The translations under genes and the position numbers were made by a program. Of a stretch of 51,060 nucleotides of DNA, positions 34,334 through 43,455 are shown in pieces. Where the stretch lies: NCBI GenBank assembly GCA_017304945.1, contig JAFKLG010000086.1, forward strand, positions 1 to 51,060. The letters are read 5' to 3'. Position 1 is the first letter of the stretch, and each line of letters begins with the position of its first letter. The stretch is from Rhodospirillales bacterium (GTDB lineage: Bacteria; Pseudomonadota; Alphaproteobacteria; Acetobacterales; Acetobacteraceae). The notes under the pieces are model-generated. The model was not told the origin of the DNA. It saw nothing but the letters and a program-made list of their open reading frames with translations, and did not search any database.

Positions 34334-35461
34334 GTGCCAATCACCCTCGAATGCGTCACCACGCTCGACCGCCTCGCTGCCGTCGCGACGCCGTGGCACA
34401 CCCTGTGGCGCCGCGCGGGTGCGGACATCTTCCAGCATCATGCCTGGGTGGCGACCTGGGCGGCCGACGCGCTGCATCGGCGCACGGCGCGGCTGCGCAT
34501 CATGCTGGCGTGGGAGGAGGGGCGTCTCGTCGCCATCCTGCCCTGCGCCGTCCTGCGCTGGCGCGGGCTGCGCGTGCTGCAATGGGCCGCGCAGGATTTC
34601 AGCGACTACTGCGACGCGCTGGTGGATCCCGACACCGCCTGGCCGGCCACGCTGAACATGCTGTGGGAGGGTGCGCTCGCCCGCGGTGGGATCGATCTCT
34701 TGCAGATGCATCAGATCCGCCCCGATGCGCGGGCGCGCCGCATCCTGGTGCAGGATGGCAACGGCCTGCATCTCGAGGACCGGCATGACCGCTGCCTGCG
34801 CATCGACTGCCAATGGCCCACCGGCGAAGCGTATTTCCGCAGCCTCAACAAGAAGGGCCGCAACAACCATACCCGCGGCAAGCGCATCATCGAGGAGATC
34901 GGCGGGCCGGTGCGCTTCCGCTGCCTGGAGCCGAACGAGGATCACGGCCCCGCCATCGATCGCCTGATCGCGCTCAAGCAGGCCTGGCTGCGCGCCAACG
35001 ATCCCCGCTCCCCCCTGCTCGACGCGGAAGCGCCCCTGTTGCGCGCGATGATGCAGGCCGCGCTGGCGACCGAACTCGGCAAGCTGTTCGTGCTGGAAGC
35101 CGGCAACACCCTGGTGACCGGCTCGCTGAATTTCCTCTACGAAACGAAGATGCAGGCCTACATGACGGCCTACGATCCCGCCTTCGACCGCGCCTCTCCG
35201 GGCACGATCCTGATCGTCGAATATGCCAAGTGGGCGTTCGATCGTGGCCTGCGCCAGGTCGACTTCCTGCGCGGTGACGAGACCTTCAAGTTCCGCCTCG
35301 GCAATGCGGAGACGCTGCTCGACCGCTATCTCGGCGCGCGCAGTCTGGTCGGTCACGCCGCGGTGAACTGGCGCCATTGGCGGCACCGGCTGCGCGCCGC
35401 GGCTCCCCCGGCCCCGGCGGTCGCGATGGCGGGTGTCGAATCCCACCTCGACGAGCACTGA
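34334..35461 (+). CDS. GNAT/FemAB-like acyltransferase (BioF2-like domain)
   Basis: The 375-residue protein has the double-GNAT pattern of the BioF2/FemAB-like family. Segments include DIFQHHAWVATWAADAL, the YFRSLNKKGRNNHTRGKRIIEEIGG helix (about 160-184), and the C-terminal LYETKMQAYMTAYDPAFDRASPGTILIVEYAKWAFDRGLRQVDFLRGDETFKFRLG, where the end of the fold is highly characteristic. Similar proteins occur in holdfast and other adhesin clusters (HfsK). It could N-acetylate or transfer aminoacyl groups to the glycan. GTG at 34334 is chosen because GGAG lies 8 nt upstream; the frame extends to 34268 inside the hydroxylase gene. Confidence 0.85.
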   Translation: MPITLECVTTLDRLAAVATPWHTLWRRAGADIFQHHAWVATWAADALHRRTARLRIMLAWEEGRLVAILPCAVLRWRGLRVLQWAAQDFSDYCDALVDPDTAWPATLNMLWEGALARGGIDLLQMHQIRPDARARRILVQDGNGLHLEDRHDRCLRIDCQWPTGEAYFRSLNKKGRNNHTRGKRIIEEIGGPVRFRCLEPNEDHGPAIDRLIALKQAWLRANDPRSPLLDAEAPLLRAMMQAALATELGKLFVLEAGNTLVTGSLNFLYETKMQAYMTAYDPAFDRASPGTILIVEYAKWAFDRGLRQVDFLRGDETFKFRLGNAETLLDRYLGARSLVGHAAVNWRHWRHRLRAAAPPAPAVAMAGVESHLDEH

Positions 35462-35470
35462 TCGCACTGC

Positions 35471-36916
35471 ATGGCGATCCTCAGCTTCGCGCCTGCGTAC
35501 ATCGTGCCGCTGCTCGGCACGCTGTTCGGAATCTATGCCATCACCCGGCTGCTGACGCCGGAACAGTACGGCCACTACGCGCTGGTCGTCAGCCTGATGG
35601 CGATGTGCCAGAGCGGCCTGTTCACCTGGCTCGACCTCGGCGCCAAGCGCTACTTCGAACGCGCGATGCGGGAGGGCAAGCTCTCCGTCCTGTCCCGCAC
35701 GGCCTATCTCGGCCTCGGGATCAGCACCGTGCTGCTGACGGTGCTGTGCTTCGTCGGCCTCGGACTCGTCGCGCTGCCGCACGATCTGGTGGCGATGATC
35801 TGGGTCGGCGCCGCCGTCACGGTCGCCAAGGAAGCCTCCACGCTGTCCAAGGTGATGGAGCTCTCCTCGCTCGCCCGCACCCGCTACACGCTGATGGAGT
35901 GCGCCGAGAGCCTGATCGGCCTCGCCGTCGGCCTGTCCCTGTGCTGGCACCTCGACATGGGCGCGATCGGCATCCTCTGGGGCATGTTCGTCGGAGCCGC
36001 CGTGATCGTGCTGTTCGATGCGCCGCGCATCGTCGCGCGGCTGCGCGGGGGCCGCGTCGACCTGGGCCTGCAGAAGGAGATCGCGGCTTTCGCGGCACCC
36101 ATCTCGCTCGCCTTCTTCGCGGAATATGTCGTCGCTTCCGCGGACCGCCTGCTGGTGCAGTACTTTCTCGGCGCCGAAGACCTCGGCATCTACGCCGTCA
36201 GCTACAGCATCGCCGAACGCGCCGTCACGGCGGTGTTCCTCGCCCTCAGCATCGCGTCCTACCCGCTCGTGGTGCGGGCATTCGAGCGGGATGGTGCGAA
36301 AGCCGCCCGTCGCCAGGCGTCCGACAATGCCGAACTGCTCATGACCATCGCCGTGCCCGCACTCGGCGGTTTTTGCGTTGCAGCAGGGCACATCGCCCCG
36401 GTGCTGGTCGGCCCGGCCTTCGCCGCGCGCGCCGCCCAACTCATGCCGCCGATCGCGATCGCGGTGTTCCTGTCTGCACTACGCGCGCATTATTTTTCGC
36501 ACGTGCAGCATTTGACCAACCGCACCTGGCGCCTGCTGATCGCCCTCGCGCCGGCCGCCGTGCTGAACATCGCGCTGAATGTCGTTCTGCTGCCACGCAT
36601 CGGCCTGATGGGCGGCGTCTGGGCCAGCGTGGTGGCCTATGCGGTCGGGCTGGTGATCAGCATCGTGCAGGCGAAGCGGGAGTTCGGATGGCCGTTCCCC
36701 TACCGGGAGACGGCGAAGGCCGCGGCTGCGACTCTCGTGATGTGCGTGGCGATCCTGCTGATGCATTTCCCGCCGGGCCCCGTCGGTCTGGGCCTGCTGA
36801 TCGCCTGCGGCGCGCTGATTTACGGCGTGCTCGTTCTCGCACTCGATATCGGGCGCACGCGGCAGAAGGTTCGGCCCATGGCCGCGCGTCTCCGTCTCCG
36901 TCTTGCGAATGGCTAA
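35471..36916 (+). CDS. Polysaccharide flippase (Wzx/MurJ-like)
   Basis: The 481-residue protein has about 12-14 hydrophobic helices. The N-terminal pattern VPLLGTLFGIYAITRLLTPEQYGHYALVVSLM is typical of Wzx/polysaccharide biosynthesis proteins. Later segments include PISLAFFAEYVVASADRLLVQYFLGAEDLGIYAVSYSIAE. It should move the lipid-linked repeat unit across the inner membrane. It follows the GNAT gene by 9 bp; no strong ribosome site precedes the ATG. Together with the polymerase-like and Wzz proteins it defines a Wzx/Wzy-type pathway. Confidence 0.9.
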   Translation: MAILSFAPAYIVPLLGTLFGIYAITRLLTPEQYGHYALVVSLMAMCQSGLFTWLDLGAKRYFERAMREGKLSVLSRTAYLGLGISTVLLTVLCFVGLGLVALPHDLVAMIWVGAAVTVAKEASTLSKVMELSSLARTRYTLMECAESLIGLAVGLSLCWHLDMGAIGILWGMFVGAAVIVLFDAPRIVARLRGGRVDLGLQKEIAAFAAPISLAFFAEYVVASADRLLVQYFLGAEDLGIYAVSYSIAERAVTAVFLALSIASYPLVVRAFERDGAKAARRQASDNAELLMTIAVPALGGFCVAAGHIAPVLVGPAFAARAAQLMPPIAIAVFLSALRAHYFSHVQHLTNRTWRLLIALAPAAVLNIALNVVLLPRIGLMGGVWASVVAYAVGLVISIVQAKREFGWPFPYRETAKAAAATLVMCVAILLMHFPPGPVGLGLLIACGALIYGVLVLALDIGRTRQKVRPMAARLRLRLANG

Positions 36917-37064
36917 CGGTGCGCAGACGCATTCATCACAATCCCCCCAACGTGGCGCGATTTGCTTTCATCCCCGTTCCGCTGATGGTCTATTGACGAT
37001 GCGGAAGCGATTGCTGCCCGCTCCCGCTCGTCAGACCTTTGACACGGAAATCACGGTAACGGAC

Positions 37065-38390
37065 ATGTCCTCGGCTCCATTTCAGCTTGCGCGTGAACTG
37101 GACGTGAGCTTGGCTGCCCCAAGCCCCGAATCGCGCCGCTCCACCGTGGTGGATACCGTCAGCGCGGGCGCGTCACTCAACGTGCTCGTGAGCACGACAT
37201 GCCATCTCGCGTCCACCGCGCGGCTGGCAATGGCGCTGTCGCAGGCGGGCGCAACCGTCTCGATCATTCATCCCGGCAACCACCCCGTTTCGGCGGTGCA
37301 TGCGCCGGTGACCCATTTCGGCTACAGCGCCGTGCAGCCGCTCGCCTCGCTGCAGACGGCGATCGAGCGGGGACGCGCCGAACTCATCATCCCCTGCGAC
37401 GAACGCGCCGTGCGCGACCTGCATCGGCTCCATGCCACGACGCAGAACCGTAGCACCCGCATGCTGATCGAACGCTCGATCGGGCCCGACACCAGCTTCA
37501 ATGTCGCGACGACCCGGCACGACCTGCTGATGGTCGCGCGCCAGAACGGCGTCGCCGTGCCGGACTCGGTCCAGATCGACACGGTGGACGATCTCCGCCG
37601 GCTGGCCGCCGACCATCCGTTCCCGTGGGTGGTGAAGGCGGATGGAAGCTGGGCCGGTCTCGGCATCCGCATCGTCCACTCGCTGGAGGAGGCGGAGGCC
37701 GCCTACCAGCAGATGGACCGTTCCGTGGCGCTGTCCCTCGCGCTGCGGGAAGCGCTGGTCGAGCGCGACTACTTCTGGTTCCGTCCCTGGGCCGCGCGCC
37801 AGCGCCCCCGTATCTCCGTGCAGAGCTTCATCGCCGGGCGGCCGGCCAACTGCGCCGTCGCCTGCTGGCGCGGTGAGGTGCTGGCCGGCACCGCCGTCGA
37901 GGTCGTGGACGCCGAATCCGCCACCGGTCCCTCCACCGTGGTGCGCGTCGTCGAGGGCGACGCCATGCTCGACGCCGCGCGCCGCGTCGTCGCCGCGCTC
38001 GAACTGTCCGGCATGGTCGGCTTCGACTTCATGGTCGAGTCCGCCACCGGCCGCCCCTACATGATCGAAATGAACCCGCGCAACACGCCCATCGTGCATG
38101 TCCGGCTCGGACCGGGCCGCGACCTGGTCGAGGCGTTGCTGGCGCGGGCCGGCGGGCGCATCCCGCGTGAGCGGCCGCCGGTCACCGATCAGGAAACCAT
38201 CGTGTTCTTCCCGCACACCTGGAAGCACGACCCGAACAGCGCCCACCTGCACACCGGATTCCACGACGTGCCGTGGGAGGAACCGGCCCTGGTGCGCGAG
38301 CTGGTGCGCCCCGAGATGCGCGAGCGGACCTGGGTGATGCGTACCGCCCGTCAGCTCTGGCTCAGCATGCGGCGACGCCAGCGCGGCTGA
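37065..38390 (+). CDS. ATP-grasp ligase of unknown substrate
   Basis: The 441-residue protein has a pre-ATP-grasp domain (LNVLVSTTCHLASTARLAMALSQAGATVSIIHPGNHPV). The ATP-grasp core reads WVVKADGSWAGLGIRIVHS, then GFDFMVESATGRPYMIEMNPRNTPIVH, where the acidic/Asn Mg-binding residues are intact. It resembles carbamoyl-phosphate-synthase-like or amino-acid ligase folds that join a carboxylate to an amine or thiol. It is the last gene of the polysaccharide cluster. The start is uncertain: 37065 is chosen because the preceding 22 codons (from ATG 36999) have lower GC at third positions. The 36917-36998 gap is AT-richer and may hold a separate promoter. Confidence 0.8.
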   Translation: MSSAPFQLARELDVSLAAPSPESRRSTVVDTVSAGASLNVLVSTTCHLASTARLAMALSQAGATVSIIHPGNHPVSAVHAPVTHFGYSAVQPLASLQTAIERGRAELIIPCDERAVRDLHRLHATTQNRSTRMLIERSIGPDTSFNVATTRHDLLMVARQNGVAVPDSVQIDTVDDLRRLAADHPFPWVVKADGSWAGLGIRIVHSLEEAEAAYQQMDRSVALSLALREALVERDYFWFRPWAARQRPRISVQSFIAGRPANCAVACWRGEVLAGTAVEVVDAESATGPSTVVRVVEGDAMLDAARRVVAALELSGMVGFDFMVESATGRPYMIEMNPRNTPIVHVRLGPGRDLVEALLARAGGRIPRERPPVTDQETIVFFPHTWKHDPNSAHLHTGFHDVPWEEPALVRELVRPEMRERTWVMRTARQLWLSMRRRQRG

Positions 38391-38465
38391 TTGCCCGCGT
38401 AGAACCGGGAAGGCAGCAGGCCGCGACGCGTCTATAACGCGCATACGCCTGTTGCCGGAGTTCCC

Positions 38466-40265
38466 ATGCTGACGACCCTTCTCGCCTTGCTCGCGGCCGC
38501 GACGATCGCGGTCCCCCTGACACGGCGCGCGGGACTCGGCAGCGTGCTGGGCTACCTCGTCGCCGGCATCCTGATCGGACCCTCCGGTTTCCGCCTGATC
38601 ACCGACGTCGAGCAGATCTCCGGGATCTCCTCGCTCGGCGTCATCATGCTGCTGTTCCTGATCGGGCTGGAACTGCGCCCGCAACGTCTCTGGGTGATGC
38701 GGCGCGCGGTGTTCGGGCTCGGCGCCGCCCAGGTGGTGCTGACCAGCGTCGTGCTGATGGGACTCGCGCATCTGGCGAATGTCGACTGGTCCAGCGGCGC
38801 CGTCCTCGGCATGGGCCTCGCGATGTCCTCCACAGCGATCGTGCTGCCGATGCTCGCGGAACGCGACCTGCTGAAGGGCGCCGCCGGCCGCGATGCCTTC
38901 GCCGTGCTGCTGTTCCAGGACCTCGCCTTCATCCCGATCGTCGCCATCGTGCCGCTGCTCGCGGACGGCGCGCAGTTGCCCGATCACGTCCCCTGGCACG
39001 ACGTGGCACTCGGCGTCGCCGGCATCGCCCTGATCCTGGTGGGCGGGCGCTTCGTGCTGCCGCCGCTGTTCCGCATCGTCGGCGGCGGCCGCAACCAGGA
39101 AGTGTTCACCGTCACCGCGCTGTTCGTCGTGGTCGCCGCTGCCTTCATCGCCACCCAGGCCGGACTCTCCGCCTCGCTCGGCGCCTTCATGGCCGGCGTG
39201 CTGCTGTCGGATTCGGAGTACCGGCACGAGCTGCAGATCGACATCGAGCCGTTCGAAGGGCTGCTGCTGGGCTTCTTCTTCATCTCGGTGGGCATGTCCG
39301 CCGACCTGCAACTCGTCATGGCGGATCCCCTGCGGCTCGGCATCGCCACCTTCGCCCTGCTCGGCGCCAAGGCGGCCGTCACCTTCGCTCTCTCGCGCAT
39401 CAGCGGGCAGACTTCCGTCACCGCGATCCGCTTCGCACTCGCGCTGCCGCAGGCGAGCGAGTTCAGCCTGGTCCTGTTCGGTGCCGCGGTCGCCGTCGGT
39501 GCGTTGTCGCCGGCCCACGCTGCCGCCGCCACGCTCGCCGCCGCGCTGTCGATGCTGTTCTCACCGCTGCTGTTCGCGGCCTCCGAGACCTGGCTGATCC
39601 CGCGGCTGCGACGGGCGCCGGAGCGGCCGTTCGACACGATCGAGCCGGAGGCGACGCCGGTGATCATCTGCGGCTTCGGCCGCATGGGACAGATCATCGG
39701 CCGCGTCCTGCGGATGCACGGCGTGCCCTTCACGGCGCTGGAACGCGATCCCGGGCAGGTCGACGTGCTGCGCCGCTTCGGCAACAAGGTCTATTTCGGC
39801 GACCCGACCCGACCCGACATGCTGCGCGCCGCCGGCGCCGAGGAAGCGAAGCTGCTGATCGTCGTGCTGGACGACATGGAAGCGGTGCTCCGCACCGTGG
39901 AGGTCGCCCGCCGCACCTTCCCGCACCTCAAGGTGCTGGCGCGGGCGCGCAATCGCCGGCACGCGCATCGGCTGATGGACCTGAAGGTCGATGGCCTGGT
40001 GCGCGAGACCTTCCACTCGAGCCTCGTGCTCGCGGAGAAGGCGCTGACCGCGGTTGGCATCCCGCGTGAGGCCGCCCGTCGCGGCGTCGCGCTGTTCCAC
40101 GAGCATGACGAGCGGAACCTGCGAGAGACCCACGCGATCTACAAGGACGAGCAGCAGCTCATCCAGAGCGCGCAGCAGGCCGCCGCCGAACTCACCGCGC
40201 TGTTCGAGGCGGATCGGCCCGCCCCCGAACCCGCCGCCGCCGAACCCGCCCGCGCGCGCCGCTGA
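38466..40265 (+). CDS. Kef-type monovalent cation:proton antiporter (CPA2)
   Basis: The 599-residue protein has an N-terminal Na+/H+ exchanger domain of about 12-13 helices (GYLVAGILIGPSGF, MGLAMSSTAIVLPML, LLFQDLAFIPIVAIVPLL, GAFMAGVLLSDSEY). It is followed by a cytoplasmic RCK/TrkA-N domain with VIICGFGRMGQIIGRVL (about 398-415) and YFGDPTRPDML. KefB/KefC proteins export K+ in exchange for H+ under electrophile stress; the glutathione site cannot be assigned. The C-terminus is Pro/Ala-rich. CCGGAG precedes the start by 6 nt and TATAAC at 38433-38438 is a possible -10 box. No ancillary KefF/KefG-type gene is adjacent. Confidence 0.9.
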   Translation: MLTTLLALLAAATIAVPLTRRAGLGSVLGYLVAGILIGPSGFRLITDVEQISGISSLGVIMLLFLIGLELRPQRLWVMRRAVFGLGAAQVVLTSVVLMGLAHLANVDWSSGAVLGMGLAMSSTAIVLPMLAERDLLKGAAGRDAFAVLLFQDLAFIPIVAIVPLLADGAQLPDHVPWHDVALGVAGIALILVGGRFVLPPLFRIVGGGRNQEVFTVTALFVVVAAAFIATQAGLSASLGAFMAGVLLSDSEYRHELQIDIEPFEGLLLGFFFISVGMSADLQLVMADPLRLGIATFALLGAKAAVTFALSRISGQTSVTAIRFALALPQASEFSLVLFGAAVAVGALSPAHAAAATLAAALSMLFSPLLFAASETWLIPRLRRAPERPFDTIEPEATPVIICGFGRMGQIIGRVLRMHGVPFTALERDPGQVDVLRRFGNKVYFGDPTRPDMLRAAGAEEAKLLIVVLDDMEAVLRTVEVARRTFPHLKVLARARNRRHAHRLMDLKVDGLVRETFHSSLVLAEKALTAVGIPREAARRGVALFHEHDERNLRETHAIYKDEQQLIQSAQQAAAELTALFEADRPAPEPAAAEPARARR

Positions 40266-40362
40266 CCGCGTTCGGCCGGGCCGAACGGGGGCTCCGCCGC
40301 GCCCGTCGACGGCGCCCCGCACCCCGGATAACGTGCGCCCGCATCGTTCAAGGGAGGTCGAG

Positions 40363-40653
40363 ATGCCGAAAGCCTATTGGGTCAGCGCCTATCGCGCCGT
40401 GCGTGACGCCGACAAGCTTGCCGCCTACGCGAAGCTCGCCGGACCCGCGATCACCGGCGCCGGCGGCCGCTTCCTCGCCCGCGGCGAGGCCACCAAGGTC
40501 TACGAGGCCGGCGTGAAGCAGCGCACCGTCATCATCGAGTTCGACAGCGTCGAACAGGCGATCGCCGCCCACGACTCGCCGGGTTACAAGGCCGCGCTCG
40601 ATGCGCTGGGGGATGGCGCGGAGCGCGACCTGCGCATCGTGGAAGGGGCGTAG
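40363..40653 (+). CDS. DUF1330 domain-containing protein
   Basis: The 96-residue product is a small dimeric alpha+beta-barrel-type protein: MPKAYWVSAYRAVRDADKLAAYAKLAGPAITGAGGRFLARG, then VIIEFDSVEQAIAAHDSPGYKAAL. These are the usual DUF1330 landmarks. The biochemical role is not known. AGGGAGGT 6-7 nt upstream of the ATG is a strong ribosome site, which rules out the longer frame running into the antiporter gene. It is convergent with the amidohydrolase gene. Confidence 0.88.
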   Translation: MPKAYWVSAYRAVRDADKLAAYAKLAGPAITGAGGRFLARGEATKVYEAGVKQRTVIIEFDSVEQAIAAHDSPGYKAALDALGDGAERDLRIVEGA

Positions 40654-40663
40654 CCTCGCTCCG

Positions 40664-40677
40664 CCGGACCGGTCCGG
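40664..40677. repeat. 14-bp palindrome between convergent genes
   Basis: CCGGACCGGTCCGG is a perfect palindrome centred in the 25-bp gap between the DUF1330 and amidohydrolase stop codons. It has no loop or T tract, so a terminator role is weakly supported. Confidence 0.4.
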
Positions 40678-40678
40678 T

Positions 40679-42379
40679 TCAGGCGCCGGCGCGCACCAGC
40701 CTGCCTGGCAGCGCGCCGGTCGCCTCGCCGCCCCGGAAGGTGACCTGGCCCGCCACGATCGTGGCGTCGTAGCCCTCCACCTTCTGCAGCAGCCGCTTCC
40801 CGCCAGCCGGCAGGTCGTGCACGACATAGGGCTGGCCGGCACCGAGCCGATCCCAGTCGATGACGTTGACGTCGGCCTTCTTGCCGACCGCGAGCACCCC
40901 GCGATCATGCAGGCCGGCCGCCTGCGCCGTGTCGGAGGTCAGGCGCCGGATCAGCTCCGGCATGTCCCAGCGCTTGCGCGTCTTGCCCCAATGCGTGAGC
41001 ATCCAGGTCTGGAATCCGGCATCCAGGATGAAGGCGACATGCGCGCCGCCGTCGCCCAGGCCCATGATGCAGTTGCGGTCGTCCAGCGCCGTCTCCGACA
41101 TCGACAGGTCGCCGGACGCGTAGTTGCCCAGCGCCATGTAGATGAATGCCTGACCGTCATCCTCCAGCATCAGGTCGTAGGCGATCTCCTGCGGCGTGCG
41201 GCCCTCTCGCGCCGCCATGGCGGCGATGCTGTCGGCCTTGTTCGGCAGGTAGTTGCCGGGGTTGCCGAAGCGGAACATGAAGTCCCAGGACATCCGGTGG
41301 AACAGCGGGAAGGTGTTGCCCTCCTTCGGGTCCTCGGTGGTGATCCGCGCCCGCGTCGCCGGATCGCGCAGTGCCTGCACCCGGTCCGCCAGCGGCAAAT
41401 GGGCGATCGCGCGGTAGGACCGGCAGCCGGAGAACGGGTTCTGACTGCCCGACAGGCCCAGCAGCAGGCCGATCGCCCGTGGGGCAACCACGGGCCGGAT
41501 CGGCACGCCGTCCCGCGCGGCGGCATCGGCATATGCCAGCAGGTCGCGCCAGACCTCGGGGCGCGAGTGCCGCTGGGCGAGGCTGAACACCGCCGGCCGG
41601 CCGCTCGCCTCCACCACCCGGCGCAGCATGGCGAACTCGGCGTGGTGGTCCGGCGCCCATTCCGAAACGATCTCCAGCATGCCCGACCCGGCGTCGCGCA
41701 TGCCCATGGCGATGCCGGCCAGCTCGTCTTCCTGCGCCCGCAGCGTGGGCGTCGGGTCGCCCTTCAGCGTCTTGTGCGACAGGCTGCGGGAGGTGGAGAA
41801 GCCGAACGCGCCCGCCAGCATGGCCTGCCGGGTGATCTCCCGCATCTGCGCGATATCGGCCTGGTTGGCGTTCTCCAGCGCGATCGCGCGCTCGCCCATC
41901 ACGTAGACCCGCACCGCCGCGTGCGGCAGCAGGGCACAGACGTCGATGTCACGCTGCCGGCGCTCCAGCGCGGCGAGATAGCCGGGGAAATCCTCCCACT
42001 CCCAGCGCAGGCCCTCGTGCATGACGGCGCCGGGGATGTCCTCCACCCCCTCCATCAGCTCGATCAGCTTCTCGCGGTCGGCCGGCTTGCATGGGGCGAA
42101 GCCGACGCCGCAATTGCCCATCACCGCGGTGGTGACGCCGTGCCAGGAGGAGGGGGCGAGATGGTCGTCCCAGATCGCCTGCGCATCGTAATGGGTATGG
42201 ATGTCGACGAAGCCGGGAGTGACCAGCTTGCCCTTGGCGTCGATTTCCTCGGCGCCACGACCGAGCGGACCGATCGCGGCGATGCGGCCGGCGGTGATGC
42301 CGAGATCCGCTTCCTGCGGCGGGGCGCCGGTACCGTCCACCAGCGTGCCGCCGCGGATGACCAGGTCGTACTCGGCCAT
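40679..42379 (-). CDS. N-acyl-D-amino-acid deacylase-like amidohydrolase
   Basis: The 566-residue metal-dependent hydrolase starts [28 protein letters not shown], with the metal-binding HTH (His61, His63) in [42 protein letters not shown]. This stretch is characteristic of D-aminoacylase/N-acyl-D-glutamate deacylases. Further features are [16 protein letters not shown] and a C-terminal [12 protein letters not shown]. It probably removes acyl groups from N-acyl-D-amino acids or a related amide; the true substrate is unknown. AGGAGGG precedes the ATG. It lies 62 bp downstream of the flavin oxidoreductase gene in one leftward operon. Confidence 0.85.
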   Translation of the reverse strand: MAEYDLVIRGGTLVDGTGAPPQEADLGITAGRIAAIGPLGRGAEEIDAKGKLVTPGFVDIHTHYDAQAIWDDHLAPSSWHGVTTAVMGNCGVGFAPCKPADREKLIELMEGVEDIPGAVMHEGLRWEWEDFPGYLAALERRQRDIDVCALLPHAAVRVYVMGERAIALENANQADIAQMREITRQAMLAGAFGFSTSRSLSHKTLKGDPTPTLRAQEDELAGIAMGMRDAGSGMLEIVSEWAPDHHAEFAMLRRVVEASGRPAVFSLAQRHSRPEVWRDLLAYADAAARDGVPIRPVVAPRAIGLLLGLSGSQNPFSGCRSYRAIAHLPLADRVQALRDPATRARITTEDPKEGNTFPLFHRMSWDFMFRFGNPGNYLPNKADSIAAMAAREGRTPQEIAYDLMLEDDGQAFIYMALGNYASGDLSMSETALDDRNCIMGLGDGGAHVAFILDAGFQTWMLTHWGKTRKRWDMPELIRRLTSDTAQAAGLHDRGVLAVGKKADVNVIDWDRLGAGQPYVVHDLPAGGKRLLQKVEGYDATIVAGQVTFRGGEATGALPGRLVRAGA

Positions 42380-42441
42380 TGGACCCTCCTGCCCTTTTCC
42401 GGGATCGTGGGGCAGGTGGGCCGGGGGTGCAAGCCGCAGGC

Positions 42442-43455
42442 TCAGCCGGCGGCGTTGACGGCCGGGAACACTTCTTCGGCGAGCAGTTGCATCTGCTCCA
42501 TCGCCAGGCTGGCCGGCATGCCGACCCAGTGGATGCCCAGGATCAGCGTGGTGATGCCGAAGCGCCGCCGCAGCGTGAGGATCTGTTCGGTGACTTCGGC
42601 CGGGGAGCCGAACAGGAACCGATCCTGCATCAGGTCCTCGAAATCCAGGCTGAAGGCGTCGCCGCTGGGCATCACCTTGTCCTGCCCCCACTCCCGATAG
42701 GCATCGTATTTCGCCTCCAGGTAGGGGCGGGCGAGCCGGATCGCCTCGGCGCGGTTGCTGGCGACGAACACCTCGCGCGCCATCGGCAGTTCGGCCGGCA
42801 TCGGCTTGCCGGCTTCGTCGAGCGCCCGCTTGTAGACCTCCATCTGCGTCGCGATGGTGTCGATCTTGTTGTGCGGGTTGATGAACCAGGCATCGGCCAT
42901 GCGCGCGGCCCGGCGGATGCCGACATCGGCGTTGGCGCCGATCCACACCGGCGGCATCGGCCGCTGCACCGGCAGCACCGTGCAATTGGCGTGCTCCAGC
43001 CTGAAGTAGCTGCCCTGCATGGTCACGAAATCCTCGGACCAGAGGCGTTTCACCGCCGTCAGGCACTCCTCGAACCGGCGGCCGCTTCCCTTCTGGGTCG
43101 TGCCGAAGGCCTGGAACTCTACCTCGCGGTAGCCGATGCCCGCGCCGAAGATCAGCTTGCCGTCGCTCATGACGTCCAGCGAGGCGAGCTCTTCCGCCAC
43201 GTGCAGCGGCGAATGCAGCGGCAGCAGCACGACCCCGGGGATCAGCCGCAGCTTCGGCGCCACCAGCGCCACCTGGCACAGATAGGGGATCTGCTGGATG
43301 TATTGGAACGGATGCGAGCTGTAATGCGACCCCTTGGCGACGCAGTCGTAGCCCAGCGCCTCGGCCCGCCGCGCGGCCTCCAGGTCCTCCCGCAGCCGCT
43401 CGCGCATGTCGTCGCCCTGGGGATATTGGCCCCGGATGATCAGCCCGAACCGCAT
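42442..43455 (-). CDS. LLM-class (luciferase-like) flavin-dependent oxidoreductase
   Basis: The 337-residue TIM-barrel F420/FMN-type enzyme starts MRFGLIIRGQYPQGDDMRERLREDLEAARRAEALGYDCVAKGSHYSSHP. Typical segments are VALVAPKLRLIPGVVLLPLHSPLHVAEELASLDVMSDGKLIFGAGIGYREVEFQAFG and PPVWIGANADVGIRRAARMADAWF. The family includes monooxygenases and dehydrogenases on small organic substrates. GGAGGA lies upstream of the ATG; the frame extends to 43719 without homology. It leads the operon with the amidohydrolase gene, suggesting a shared catabolic pathway (inference). Confidence 0.87.
   Translation of the reverse strand: MRFGLIIRGQYPQGDDMRERLREDLEAARRAEALGYDCVAKGSHYSSHPFQYIQQIPYLCQVALVAPKLRLIPGVVLLPLHSPLHVAEELASLDVMSDGKLIFGAGIGYREVEFQAFGTTQKGSGRRFEECLTAVKRLWSEDFVTMQGSYFRLEHANCTVLPVQRPMPPVWIGANADVGIRRAARMADAWFINPHNKIDTIATQMEVYKRALDEAGKPMPAELPMAREVFVASNRAEAIRLARPYLEAKYDAYREWGQDKVMPSGDAFSLDFEDLMQDRFLFGSPAEVTEQILTLRRRFGITTLILGIHWVGMPASLAMEQMQLLAEEVFPAVNAAG

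Noticed and set aside
34154..36439. A 761-codon minus-strand frame over the GNAT and flippase genes
   Set aside because: Antisense shadow; composition and lack of ribosome site or motif argue against a real protein.
37173..39518. A 781-codon open frame on the minus strand
   Set aside because: It lies antisense to the ATP-grasp and antiporter genes, is full of Gln/Arg/His/Asp as expected of a GC-rich shadow frame, and shows no domain.
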